Shown here piece by piece: positions 52,967 through 61,373 of a DNA stretch of 64,000 nt. Numbering within the stretch: the first letter of the stretch is position 1; each line of letters opens with the position of its first letter. Location of the stretch: positions 1,364,001-1,428,000 of the forward strand of contig NZ_CP107985.1 of NCBI RefSeq assembly GCF_036108815.1, written 5' to 3'. Source of the stretch: Streptomyces sp. NBC_00353. GTDB taxonomy: Bacteria; Actinomycetota; Actinomycetes; Streptomycetales; Streptomycetaceae. Under the pieces are notes generated by a model. It was not told the DNA's origin and made no database searches. It was given only the letters and a program-made list of their open reading frames with translations. The translations under genes and the position numbers were made by a program.

Positions 52967-53169
52967 ATCCCTTCGGCTTTGATCCGAAACTTGTCGCGCG
53001 GCCGTTCAGCCGAGCACTTCCCAGGTGCGGCGGGAAAAACAGGAAGCGGATTCGCGGCACCGCGACGCATTAGGCGCACATGCCTTCAATGGAAAGTCCC
53101 AGCGCCTGCGCCGCTCATCCCCCCTTGCTGCAGGTTGACAATGGGCGACATGAGGCCGCGCGCCGAACT

Positions 53170-53187
53170 TACGAGCACATACTCCTA
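53170..53187. promoter_or_regulatory. Degenerate MarR-type site
   Basis: TACGAGCACATACTCCTA resembles the MarR palindrome with two changes in the core (GAGCACATACTC, 53173-53184). It lies upstream of the decayed minus-strand gene at 52784-52966 and downstream of the nitrilase stop, so its target may be lost. Confidence 0.35.
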
Positions 53188-53234
53188 CCGTCCGGTTCGA
53201 GCCCCGAGCAGGACCTCCAGGCTCGGCAAACAGC

Positions 53235-54224
53235 TCACTGGGCCTCGACGGGGCGGCCTTCTTCAGCCGCCCGGGCGGTCTGGACCGGCACGCGAGTGCT
53301 GCGCTCACGGACGTGGGGCGCCGGCGTGCGTTCGATCTGCAGGCTGAGCAGTTCCGGACGGCTGTAGTGGCCGCGCGCATCCATCAGGCGCTTGCGCAGG
53401 TCGATCTGCGCGAAGTCCAGGTCGGCGATCACTTCGCCCTCGCCGGATGTGAGCGGCTCTCCGATGATGCGGCCCTCGGGATCGACGATGGCGGTGAAGA
53501 AGCCACCGGAGATCGCACCAACGGGGCCGCCCGTGTCCTTGGCGATCTGTGCCTGCTGGTCGGCATCGAGCCAGGCGGTGGCGTTGACCACGAAGCAGGC
53601 CGATTCCAGCGCATGCTGGCGGATGCTGACCTCGATCTGGTCGGCGAACTGCTGGCCGCCGAAGGAGCCGGGGTACATCGCGGCATGGATCTGCTCGCCG
53701 TCGGCGATGAGGGCATAGCGCGCCAGCGGCAGGTAGTGCTCCCAGCATGCGAGCTGTCCGATGCGGCCGACGGCGCTGTCCACCGCGCGCAGGCCCGAAC
53801 CGTCGCCCTGGCCCCAGATCATCCGCTCGTGATAGGTCGGCGTGATCTTGCGGCGGCGCTGGATCAGCGTGCCGTCCGCATCGAACAACAGCTGCGTGTT
53901 GTAGATGGTGCCGCCGTCACGCTCATTGACGCCGATCGAGACGACCATGTGGGCTTCCCGGGCGGCTTCAGCGATCGCGTCGGTCTCGGCGGACGGTACG
54001 GTCACCGCCTCCTCCAGCAGGCGCAGGTGCTCCTTGGACATCATGTAGGGCGGCTGCACGAAGGAGAAATAGGGGTAGTAGGGAACGACGGTCTCAGGGA
54101 AGACCGCGAACTGGACACCCTGCTCGCCCAGGTCCCGGATCTTCTTCACGACCTTCTCGACGGTGCCGGCGCGGCTGTAGAGCACGGGGCTGATCTGTAC
54201 CGCAGCAGCTCGTACGACAGTCAT
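53235..54224 (-). CDS. Nitrilase (carbon-nitrogen hydrolase family)
   Basis: A 329-residue nitrilase-superfamily enzyme converting nitriles to acids and ammonia. The catalytic triad is visible: Glu in FAVFPETVVPYYPYFSF, Lys in RRRKITPTYHERMIWG, and Cys in IGQLACWEHYLPLARYAL; NATAWLDADQQAQIAKDTGG and DPEGRIIGEPLTSGEGEVIA are typical of aliphatic nitrilases. AAGGAG lies 7 nt before ATG 54224. The 30-bp palindrome with the MarR core lies 176-205 bp upstream, implying a long leader and repression by the MarR protein. Confidence 0.92.
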   Translation of the reverse strand: MTVVRAAAVQISPVLYSRAGTVEKVVKKIRDLGEQGVQFAVFPETVVPYYPYFSFVQPPYMMSKEHLRLLEEAVTVPSAETDAIAEAAREAHMVVSIGVNERDGGTIYNTQLLFDADGTLIQRRRKITPTYHERMIWGQGDGSGLRAVDSAVGRIGQLACWEHYLPLARYALIADGEQIHAAMYPGSFGGQQFADQIEVSIRQHALESACFVVNATAWLDADQQAQIAKDTGGPVGAISGGFFTAIVDPEGRIIGEPLTSGEGEVIADLDFAQIDLRKRLMDARGHYSRPELLSLQIERTPAPHVRERSTRVPVQTARAAEEGRPVEAQ

Positions 54225-54399
54225 GGTGATACTCCTTGCAAATGCACGGTCGGTAAGACCTCGCGATGCTGCGCATGCCCGGACAGGCACGCGATGATGG
54301 GGCAGTCGAGGCGGTCCAGGAGCGATGGAGCCCGGCCGAGCGGACAATTCCAGCTCCGCTACGTGACTACCGGTGGCTAACGCGAATCGCAGTGACTCG

Positions 54400-54429
54400 A
54401 GCCAATAGGAGCATATGCTCCTATTGGCT
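54400..54429 (-). promoter_or_regulatory. 30-bp perfect palindrome with MarR core
   Basis: The left arm AGCCAATAGGAGCAT (54400-54414) is perfectly complementary to the right arm (54415-54429), centred on the core GAGCATATGCTC (54409-54420). It is the longest and best version of the element seen in the window and lies upstream of the nitrilase gene. Confidence 0.75.
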
Positions 54430-55142
54430 GGTGAGCAAGGAGCAGATCCTCCCGAAGCCTTTCGCGACTCGGCGACGCCGAGTCGCCCGGGCACCCATCG
54501 CGGCGTCCCGAAGAGGTGGCCGCGCCCGTTCCTCACATGGCCTTCACCTTTGGCGACATGTCGCATCTGCGACGCCTGGCGCCGGTGACATGCCGATGTC
54601 ACCGCGACCACCCACGACGCCCCCGTGGCGATCCACAGGTGCACTCCGAGCACCGCAATCGACCGTAGTCGTACAACCTCCGCGAACTGCCGCCGACCCG
54701 TGCCGAAGGAGCGCAGCCCCCACTACCGTTTTGGTGGCCCTGCAATGGGACGCCCGGCTTCCGGAGTTGGTGACTTTCTCTCCCTGTCGATCGCATGCCT
54801 TGGGGGGTGGTGTCACCGGCTCCGGAGGCATCGACAGACCGCCGACTGGGGGCATGGCCACCGGCCTTTCGCAGGTCGGGAGGCTCTCGGTAATGGCGAA
54901 CACCGCGCCACCGCCGTCACGCCGGCCGGAAAGAAAGCCTTCGACAAGCGGCTGCCCAACAGCGAGCCGCAGCTCCGCGAGGTGTTCGGCAAGCTGAAGG
55001 CGGCCAAGCACGGGACCGTGCTGGTGGTGGTCGACCAGCCGGCCTCGATCGGCGCTTTGCCGCTGGCGGTGGCCCGAGACATTGTCTGTCTGGCGAGGAC
55101 TGGAAACGAAGCAGCAGCCACCGCACCGGTCCCCCGCTCTGA
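54430..55142 (+). pseudogene. Remnant region with an IS110 N-terminal fragment
   Basis: From about 54895 to 55098 the plus strand encodes GEHRATAVTPAGKKAFDKRL, PNSEPQLREVFGKLKAAKHG and TVLVVVDQPASIGALPLAVA, the start of another IS110-type recombinase, different from the intact one at 4.6 kb. The remaining recombinase and both ends are missing. The 460 bp before it show no convincing gene. Confidence 0.6.
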
Positions 55143-56339
55143 TCAGCACACGCGGATACCGGCGCGGAAGACTGCCTGTACGTCCAGGACGGCTGCAGGG
55201 TCATGCTCGACGTCGCCGTTGACGACCAGGATGTCGGCGTCGGCACCGGGGGTGATCCGGCCCTTGCGGCCCTCCACACGGCACAGGCGGGCCGCCAGGC
55301 TGGTCATGGAGATCAGCGCGTCCAGCGGCGCGACGCCCAGCCGGGCCAGGTCGGCCACTCCGTGGGGGAGGACGTTGTGAGGCTTGAAGGGCCCGATACC
55401 GGCGTCCGATCCGATGACGACGTTGGCGCCGTGCTTGTGCAGGTTGCCGTAGGTGTCCAAGATGGCGCTGGTGTGTGCGGCCATGGCATGTGCGTCCATG
55501 CCCTTGGGCGGCAGCACGGCTTCGCTGGGGTCCAGGCCCAGCGTCAGGCTGACGAAGGTCCCCTTCCTCACGATGGTGTCGATCATGTCGGGGACGGAGG
55601 CGATGCCGTCACCGGTGAGGAAGGAGACGTGCTCCAGGCTGTCGACGCCCGCTTCGACGGCGTCCCTGATGGCTTGGACGCCATGGGCGTGGGCGGCCAC
55701 CGGCAGCCCGAGGCGGTGCGCTTCGTCCACGACGACACGCAGGTCCTCCAGGCCGTACTGCGACGCGTGCGCCGGCACGGAATCGGGTGTCATGTGGCCG
55801 CCGCTGGCCATGATCTTGATGACGGCACAGCCGCGGGTGTGATGCTCGCGGACAGCGGCACGCAGCGATTCGGCGCCTTCGACCTCGCCGCCGAGGAAGT
55901 GACAGTGGCCGCCCGGCGTGGTCAGCGGGGGGCCGGCAGCGAGGATCTCCGGACCCTGCTCCGGGTGCTTGGCCATCTCCTCCACGAGGGCCAGCGAGAG
56001 GTAGCCGCGGTCGCCGAGGTCGCGCACGGTGGTGATGCCGGCCAGCAGAGCGGACCGCGCCGCGGCCCGCATGTGCGCCAACAGGTCGCTGTCGGAGGCA
56101 GCGGCCAAGGAGGTCACGGGGTCCGGGCCGGCGTCGAAGGCGAGGTGGACGTGGGTGTCGATGAGGCCGGGCAGCAGACAGGCCGAGCGGCCGAGGTCGA
56201 TGACCTCGCTGCCGTCGGCGGGCAGCGCGCCGGTGCGGTCCACGCGCACGATGCGGCCGCCCGAGACGTGCACGGTGGCGGGACCCGACAGGCTGAATCC
56301 GTCGAACATCGAACCGGCGTGTATGGCAAGGGAATTCAT
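55143..56339 (-). CDS. Amidohydrolase family protein (imidazolonepropionase-like)
   Basis: A 398-residue metal-dependent hydrolase. Metal-binding motifs are LLPGLIDTHVHLAFDAG (HxH), CAVIKIMASGGHMTPDSVPA (carbamylated Lys region), LGLPVAAHAHGVQAIRDAVE (His), SLEHVSFLTGDG (His) and ANVVIGSDAGIGPFKPHNVL (Asp). This set matches the prolidase/Xaa-Arg dipeptidase-like branch of amidohydrolases. Substrate unknown; the nearby nitrilase on the same strand might suggest a C-N bond catabolic theme, but the two are separated by remnant DNA. Confidence 0.9.
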   Translation of the reverse strand: MNSLAIHAGSMFDGFSLSGPATVHVSGGRIVRVDRTGALPADGSEVIDLGRSACLLPGLIDTHVHLAFDAGPDPVTSLAAASDSDLLAHMRAAARSALLAGITTVRDLGDRGYLSLALVEEMAKHPEQGPEILAAGPPLTTPGGHCHFLGGEVEGAESLRAAVREHHTRGCAVIKIMASGGHMTPDSVPAHASQYGLEDLRVVVDEAHRLGLPVAAHAHGVQAIRDAVEAGVDSLEHVSFLTGDGIASVPDMIDTIVRKGTFVSLTLGLDPSEAVLPPKGMDAHAMAAHTSAILDTYGNLHKHGANVVIGSDAGIGPFKPHNVLPHGVADLARLGVAPLDALISMTSLAARLCRVEGRKGRITPGADADILVVNGDVEHDPAAVLDVQAVFRAGIRVC

Positions 56340-56504
56340 CGGTATATCTCCGATCGGAAAGTGTGTGTCACGCGGTGATTCACTCCGGGAGTTGAATCCC
56401 CGCGCCTTCGAAAAGATGACCGGCCGGCGTCAGCCCGCCCGGCCGCCAACACCCCGACGTTTTGGGGCGCGACGAGGCCGCGGGGCGACTCATGGCCTTC
56501 CGGG

Positions 56505-57482
56505 TCAGCTGACCTGGCCGCGGGCGGCGAGGTCCTGCAGGCGGGCAGCCGTGCCGTCACGACGGGCACGCCACAGCCCGTACTTGGCCAGCAGGCCATT
56601 CGAGACCGTCAGGAGAGTCTTGTACGGTGGCGCGGCCAGCCCCTTGGATGTGTGGGGGGCGTAGCGGGCGCCTTCATCGGTGACGGTCAGCCATCCGGTG
56701 AACGTCCGCATGCCCAGCCCGACGCACTGAGGCCGGAAGGCGTGGGCGAGGAACCCGGCTCTGCGCCCGCCCCGCGGCAACAGTCCAGGGGGCACGTCGA
56801 GGTGCAGTCCCGCGTCGTCGTGTCCGGTGACCGCCACCGGGACAATCACAGGGAAGCCGTCGGCGCCCCGGAAGGCCAGCAGCCGGTGCGGCAGCCCACC
56901 GATCTGCCGCGCGACTGCGGAGAGGTCGACGCGTGGGCCCGTACCGTTCATCGGCGGTTTCTGTTCGGCCGGTTCCTCAGGCCAGGCGGCGCCCGTGACC
57001 GTCATCGCTCCGCGGGCCGCCAGATCGGGCCAGACGGCGACGCGCTCGACTTCGACGTCGACGAAGACGCGCTCCTGGTGGTACTCGCGCAGCAACCAGT
57101 CCCATATCGGCCCGCGCTTGGTCTCCCCGAGGAAGGGCTCCGAGGCCCGCATCAGCTCCGTCAGACGCTCCGGTGACGGGCGCAGATCAACCGACGCGGT
57201 GCCTTGTGCGAGCACGTACGAGCTACTTGCGGCGAAGCCGTGATCACGCGTGTGATAGGCGAGCGAGACGTGCGGGTCCCGCAGAATGCGCTCCAGTTTC
57301 TTCGGGAAGCCGAGCGAGGTGGTAAAGCCGACAAGGCCCGCCTCCCGGTCGGCGAGGCCCACCGGCGAGACGCTGGTGACCACGACACCGCCGGCCGGGG
57401 TGACATAGGCGGCCGCAACGATGAGGTCGCCCCTGATCACGGGGTCCGCCGCGTCCGGCCACCGGACGGGCGCCGAGGTCAT
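56505..57482 (-). CDS. FMN/F420-type split-barrel protein
   Basis: A 325-residue protein. The first half is a pyridoxamine-5'-phosphate-oxidase-like split barrel (AGLVGFTTSLGFPKKLERIL, DPHVSLAYHTRDHGFAASSS, YVLAQGTASVDLRPSPERLT, VFVDVEVERVAVWPDLAA). The second half repeats a shorter barrel-like unit (LPHRLLAFRGADGFPVIVPV). Such proteins bind FMN, F420 or haem. ATG 57482 overlaps the hemerythrin stop (TCATGA), so the two are co-translated. Confidence 0.78.
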   Translation of the reverse strand: MTSAPVRWPDAADPVIRGDLIVAAAYVTPAGGVVVTSVSPVGLADREAGLVGFTTSLGFPKKLERILRDPHVSLAYHTRDHGFAASSSYVLAQGTASVDLRPSPERLTELMRASEPFLGETKRGPIWDWLLREYHQERVFVDVEVERVAVWPDLAARGAMTVTGAAWPEEPAEQKPPMNGTGPRVDLSAVARQIGGLPHRLLAFRGADGFPVIVPVAVTGHDDAGLHLDVPPGLLPRGGRRAGFLAHAFRPQCVGLGMRTFTGWLTVTDEGARYAPHTSKGLAAPPYKTLLTVSNGLLAKYGLWRARRDGTAARLQDLAARGQVS

Positions 57483-58171
57483 GAGCCGATCCCGCGCAGG
57501 ATCCGCAGGTCGTCCGTAGCCTGCAGGCGCATGGTGGCAAGGAGCGGGCGCACCGGTTCCGGCAGGGCCGCGAGCACCAGTTCCACCTCCGCGGGTGTGC
57601 CCGCCTCGTCGAGGAAACCGACCATCAGGTGTCCGGCCACGGGCGGCGTGGTCGCGATCACCCGCTGCGCGAAGTCCCGCCATTCCGCGGGGCTGATGTG
57701 GGCGCGGAGCGCGGGAAAGAGGAGTGGCTCTTCATGGGCCAGGTGGTCGTGAACCGTGTCGCGCACCGCGACGGCCGCGTCCCGCAGTGCGGCCCGGAGG
57801 CCGTCCGCCGCGCCGCCGTTGAGGCCTGTGCCGACGGCCTCACCGGGCCCGTCCTCAACCTCGTCGCCGCTCAGATTCACTGCGGCCAGCAGGTCGAGCG
57901 CCGCGTCCAGCCGCTCGTGCTCCTCACTCAGCGCACCGAGCCCGTGGTCTGTGGCCGGCGCCGCCGCAACGATCCGAGGCCACAGGTCGTCGTCCTCGGT
58001 CTCGTGGTGATGGTGCAGGTTCACGACGAGGAAGTCGCGCAGTTGTTCCAGCGCGCCGAGCGGCACCGAGGGGCGAACGGCTGCCTCGGCCAGCAGGGTG
58101 GTGGCAACGCGGTGGACCTGATGGACAAGGCGGGTCTCAATGACCGCAACAGATTCCTTAGAAGTATCCAT
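57479..58171 (-). CDS. Hemerythrin-domain protein
   Basis: A 230-residue protein with a four-helix hemerythrin-like domain. The iron-ligand candidates are VVNLHHHHETEDDDLWPRI, GALSEEHERLDAALDLL and VHDHLAHEEPLLFPALRAH, in the spacing of HHE domains that bind oxygen or NO or repair iron centres. ATG 58171 begins MDTSKESV; an earlier ATG at 58195 is in frame, and neither has a ribosome site. Coupled to the split-barrel gene and divergent from a TetR gene, which probably regulates the pair. Confidence 0.85.
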   Translation of the reverse strand: MDTSKESVAVIETRLVHQVHRVATTLLAEAAVRPSVPLGALEQLRDFLVVNLHHHHETEDDDLWPRIVAAAPATDHGLGALSEEHERLDAALDLLAAVNLSGDEVEDGPGEAVGTGLNGGAADGLRAALRDAAVAVRDTVHDHLAHEEPLLFPALRAHISPAEWRDFAQRVIATTPPVAGHLMVGFLDEAGTPAEVELVLAALPEPVRPLLATMRLQATDDLRILRGIGS

Positions 58172-58207
58172 AGTCATAATATTGAACATATTCATTAGAT
58201 AGTCATA
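58170..58207. promoter_or_regulatory. Direct repeats between hemerythrin and TetR genes
   Basis: ATAGTCATA occurs at 58170-58178 and 58199-58207, 29 bp apart, each followed by ATTG-like sequence, in an unusually AT-rich patch. Likely binding sites of the divergent TetR protein; the first overlaps the hemerythrin start. Confidence 0.5.
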
Positions 58208-58248
58208 TTGTCAAAAGTTACTCCCCGTACAGAAGCTAAAATGCGCGG

Positions 58249-58875
58249 GTGACCACCCGGAAGTACCACTCCCCCCGCCGCACCGACTCGGCCGCCGCAA
58301 CGCGTGCGGCCGTCCTGAGCAGCGCGCACGCACTCTTCCTGGCCTGTGGGTATCCCGGGGTCACCATCGGGGAGATCGCGGAGGCAGCAAAGGTCGCCGT
58401 CCCGACCGTTTACACCAGCGTGGGAAACAAGCCGAGCATCCTGACGGCCCTGCTGGAGCCGGCCCTCACCGACCCGGCCATCGCCGACAACCTCGCCGCT
58501 ATCGAGGCCAGCGACGACCCGCGCACCGTGATCGAACTGACCGCCGAGGGCACCCGGCTCACCCACGAACGCCACTGGGACCTCGTGTACGGGCTCTTCT
58601 ACCGAAACCCCCCGGGGGAACCCGCCGTCAAAGCGGTCCTGGACAAGGGGGCCGACGACTACGTCCAAGCCCTCACCCGCGTGGCCGACCGCCTCGTGAC
58701 GCTCGACGCGCTCCGCGCCGACGTCCCTCGCGCGGAGGCCGTCGATGTGCTCTGGTTCCACCTTGGCCCACACGCCTGGATGACACTCGTCGGCGAACGC
58801 GCCTGGCCGTTCGACCGCGCCCAGGCCTGGATCGCCCGCTCCGCCTGCCAGGCACTACTGAAGGACTACCACTAG
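58249..58875 (+). CDS. TetR/AcrR family transcriptional regulator
   Basis: A 208-residue repressor. The HTH is at residues 15-60 (TRAAVLSSAHALFLACGYPG, VTIGEIAEAAKVAVPTVYTS, VGNKPSILTALLE); the C-terminal domain follows. GTG 58249 begins directly before the conserved part, without a ribosome site. Divergent from hemerythrin and split-barrel genes, with repeats between, so it probably controls an oxygen-, NO- or flavin-related response. Confidence 0.88.
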   Translation: MTTRKYHSPRRTDSAAATRAAVLSSAHALFLACGYPGVTIGEIAEAAKVAVPTVYTSVGNKPSILTALLEPALTDPAIADNLAAIEASDDPRTVIELTAEGTRLTHERHWDLVYGLFYRNPPGEPAVKAVLDKGADDYVQALTRVADRLVTLDALRADVPRAEAVDVLWFHLGPHAWMTLVGERAWPFDRAQAWIARSACQALLKDYH

Positions 58876-58909
58876 GGCCAATACCCGTGATTTAGGTAGC
58901 TTCCTGGCG
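58873..58909. repeat. Solo IS-end-like sequence, copy 2
   Basis: GGGCCAATACCCGTGATT followed by TAGGTAGCTTCCTGGCG (from 58875) matches 43204-43240 closely. No transposase is next to it. Probably an IS terminal repeat left after decay. Confidence 0.4.
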
Positions 58910-59078
58910 TCTGCTGGTGGGCTTCGCGGGTGGGACCAGTGTGATTGCCGTGGCGGTTGGTCGAGGTGGGTTGCGGTGGCGGGTGTACCCGCATCGGGTC
59001 ATCGGAGTCCGAGCAGAAGCCCTCCGAAGGCTCGTAGGTCTGTACAGCCGGGCGTTGGCCCCTCAGGCTGTGAAGGGG

Positions 59079-59258
59079 TCAACGACTGGCGCGTTGCCAG
59101 GCCGGGTCGAGAGCGATCTGCTGGAGTTGCCGTGTGGTGAGGGCAGGTTCCTCGCGGGTGGCGGAGAGGCCGTCGTCGACCAGGACGTACCCAAAGCCCT
59201 CCGATCCGCCCTTGTTGCTCGCGGTCGCCCCGACCAGGGCCTTCCTAAAGGTTTGCAT
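59079..59258 (-). CDS. Small hypothetical protein (59 residues)
   Basis: MQTFRKALVGATASNKGGSE, then GFGYVLVDDGLSATREEPAL and TTRQLQQIALDPAWQRASR. GAGGAAAG lies about 10 nt upstream. The ending (LTxxQLxxIALDPAW) resembles the C-terminus of larger Streptomyces lipoproteins, so this may be a detached tail that is still translatable. From 59259 to 59702 I see no gene. Confidence 0.4.
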   Translation of the reverse strand: MQTFRKALVGATASNKGGSEGFGYVLVDDGLSATREEPALTTRQLQQIALDPAWQRASR

Positions 59259-59702
59259 TAACGATCTTTCCTCGGTCGTCGACTCCGACGGACGCAGGCG
59301 AAACCTTGATCCGGCAGCGCCTCGACGAAGTCATTACCCAGCAGGATATTTATTAGAGCATCCACTATCCAAATGGGCAACAGGGAAGGCGCAGGGGGGT
59401 GTGCGTCGAATCCGGCTCCGGCGTCCGCGACGATGAGGGCGTCCGGGTCGTGGCTCATCACTGTCCGACCGTGATGAGCCGTTCACAGCGGCCGGACGGT
59501 GACAGTGGCGGCGTCACCCCCCGGCGCCGGACGCAGTGCGTCCCGTGGTGTTGTCCACGAGATGCGGCCGGGCTCGGGCGCGCAACCGAACCAGCGCACT
59601 TCAACGCAGAGTCGTCAGTCAACGTTTGGACCGGGCATGCGTGAACGCACGGCGGTGCCGGGGAAGGGACCACTTCAAGGGCCCGTGCCACTTGAGGGCT
59701 AC

Positions 59703-59745
59703 CCCGGATCACATGGACGGACGTACGCCGCCCATGTGATCCGGG
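59703..59745 (-). terminator. Hairpin downstream of the AOC-like gene
   Basis: CCCGGATCACATGG (59703-59716) pairs perfectly with CCATGTGATCCGGG (59732-59745). It lies about 150 bp after the stop of the AOC-like gene. The duplicated copy at 43245-43281 keeps a hairpin with a different arm sequence, which supports a function for the structure. Confidence 0.6.
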
Positions 59746-59893
59746 ACCCGATTTCCCGGTGTCGCACGCCTGCTCGATGCCGCCACGCTTGAGGTGCGTC
59801 TCGGCGCCGGTCACCAGGTCGAGCGAGACGGCCCGACCTGCACAGGCGTCAGATGAGCGGGCCGTGGCGGCGAGGGCGCACGACAGCCAACCG

Positions 59894-60409
59894 TCAGCGC
59901 TTCAGGTGGACGGTGAAGTGCCTCTCGGTGTCACCGGCGGGAACCGTGCGAACAAAGCCCCGGGCGTTGCGGTAGTCGCCGGATCCGCCGGTGATGCCGA
60001 CGTCGACGTAGGACGGGGCGGGCAGGTGGAGCAGCGCCTGCGCGGCGAACTGTCCCTCAGGCAGAGAGAAGGTGCCCAGGCACTGAAGCGCGGCCGGATT
60101 GACGTGGGTATAGGTGCAGACGACGCTGTGATCGCCGACCTTCTCGCCGTCGCGGTAGAGGTCTTCGTGGATGACGCGCTGGTCACCGGGGCTGATTCCG
60201 GCCCGGCCCAGATCGAGGTCTTCGAGCGAGGTCTGTTTGCCGACCAGCTCGAATGTTTTCGCGCGCTGGTCGACGGCATGCGCACTGATGGAAGTCGACG
60301 TGTCGGCCGACGCCAGCGGGGCGATGGCGACGCCACCGGCGACGACAGTGGCGATGCCGGCGGCTGCACTCAGGTAACGCAGCTTGTTGATCTTCAATTT
60401 AGTCGGCAA
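59894..60409 (-). CDS. Secreted allene-oxide-cyclase-barrel-like protein
   Basis: A 171-residue exported protein. The signal is KINKLRYLSAAAGIATVVAG with cleavage after LASA. The mature part forms a beta-barrel pattern of the AOC-like/dirigent type: KTFELVGKQTSLEDLDLG, DQRVIHEDLYRDGEKVGDHS, VVCTYTHVNPAALQCLGTFS, LPEGQFAAQALLHLP and SYVDVGITGGSGDYRNARG. TTG 60409 is chosen for GGAG 7 nt upstream; other in-frame starts are possible. The last third is duplicated as a pseudogene at 43.4 kb. Enzymatic role unknown. Confidence 0.75.
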   Translation of the reverse strand: MPTKLKINKLRYLSAAAGIATVVAGGVAIAPLASADTSTSISAHAVDQRAKTFELVGKQTSLEDLDLGRAGISPGDQRVIHEDLYRDGEKVGDHSVVCTYTHVNPAALQCLGTFSLPEGQFAAQALLHLPAPSYVDVGITGGSGDYRNARGFVRTVPAGDTERHFTVHLKR

Positions 60410-60599
60410 CTTGCCGCTCCGTTCTGTGACGTGTCGATTCGGTGGCGGCAGAAAGGTCGAGAACCTCGGCCCGGATGCGCGGGGCCGACGCCTGCTCCGA
60501 TCGACTTGTGAACAACCCCTGTCGGGGTGGCATTTCGGCACTCACACAACCTACGTCACCCGCCAAGATGGTGACGAATGATCAGATGGTGACTGCCCT

Positions 60600-60702
60600 G
60601 GATGCCGAGCCATGCTCTTGCTGGTGCAGACCTTGCGCAGCGCCAGGCTGTTGCACGTGTCGGCGAGATCCGTCTGCATCGGGGCCGTGCCGTCATGACC
60701 GG
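60600..60702 (-). pseudogene. MarR-family fossil (N-terminal stub)
   Basis: The frame reads DLADTCNSLALRKVC, matching GDSCNNLALRKAA of the intact MarR protein at 43.8 kb, then degenerates. The operator lies just upstream at 60721. The rest of the gene has been deleted or scrambled. Confidence 0.6.
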
Positions 60703-60720
60703 GCTTACCGATAGAGACGA

Positions 60721-60738
60721 TAGGAGCATATGCTCTCA
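60721..60738. promoter_or_regulatory. MarR operator at the fossil gene
   Basis: TAGGAGCATATGCTCTCA with the perfect core GAGCATATGCTC (60724-60735). It survives although the adjacent regulator is dead; the intact MarR protein could still bind it. Confidence 0.6.
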
Positions 60739-61373
60739 TTATCGAAATGGCAAGAGGTAGGTCTTGGGCGACGCCCACCATGCCCCCCAGTTCATCGCCG
60801 GGGGCGCGGGCGCGCGACGGCCGAGTCATCCCCCAAACCCAGTCAGGCCGCCGGGAAGACATGACTCCGGTCGACTCCGATCGCCCTGACCGTCCAGGCC
60901 GACAACACCCGCCTGCGACGGACCAACCGGGACCTCGCCGAACAGCTCGACCTCGCCATCGCCGGGATCCAGCGCCTCAGCATCGACAAACGACCGCCTA
61001 CGAGCGGCACTCCACGCCTAACGCGGCATCAGACCCCTGCCGCGGCAGCCCCGCTGAACACCAGACTCAGGGCATCTTCAGTGCGCCGCAGAGCGGTCCC
61101 GGGCACGGCCGCGCCCGGGGGCGCGCGGCCGCGGTGGAAACAAATGGTCATCCCGCTTGGACCGGCCCGTCGTCGAACTGCTTGCCGTGCCCCGGAACCG
61201 GCGTGTCACTACGAACAACTGCGCCGTGGCGTTCTAGCCGCTCGCACAACAACAGCGGGTTCTGGGCACGACGTACGCGTCTGCGGAAACTCCGTCAATC
61301 TGCGGCCCTCCCGAGCTCGCCGCAAGCAACTGCCCTGACCACCGGCGGCGGGCCGCTTCTTGAGAGGGTCGCG
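60739..61373 (+). pseudogene. Remnant region with a DUF6262-like coiled-coil fragment
   Basis: At about 60880-61020 the plus strand reads LTVQADNTRLRRTNRDLAEQ and LDLAIAGIQRLSID, then a frameshift and DRLRAALHA: the C-terminal coiled-coil typical of the small protein that accompanies some site-specific recombinases. No recombinase is present. The rest, to the tatC stop, shows no convincing gene. Confidence 0.45.

Noticed and set aside
55203..56378. A long plus-strand frame across the amidohydrolase gene
   Set aside because: The minus strand carries the full amidohydrolase metal site; the plus frame is a shadow.
59894..60409. A first impression of a subtilisin-inhibitor-type secreted protein
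   Set aside because: The size and signal peptide fit, but the cysteine pattern and reactive-site loop do not; the strand pattern fits an allene-oxide-cyclase-like barrel better.
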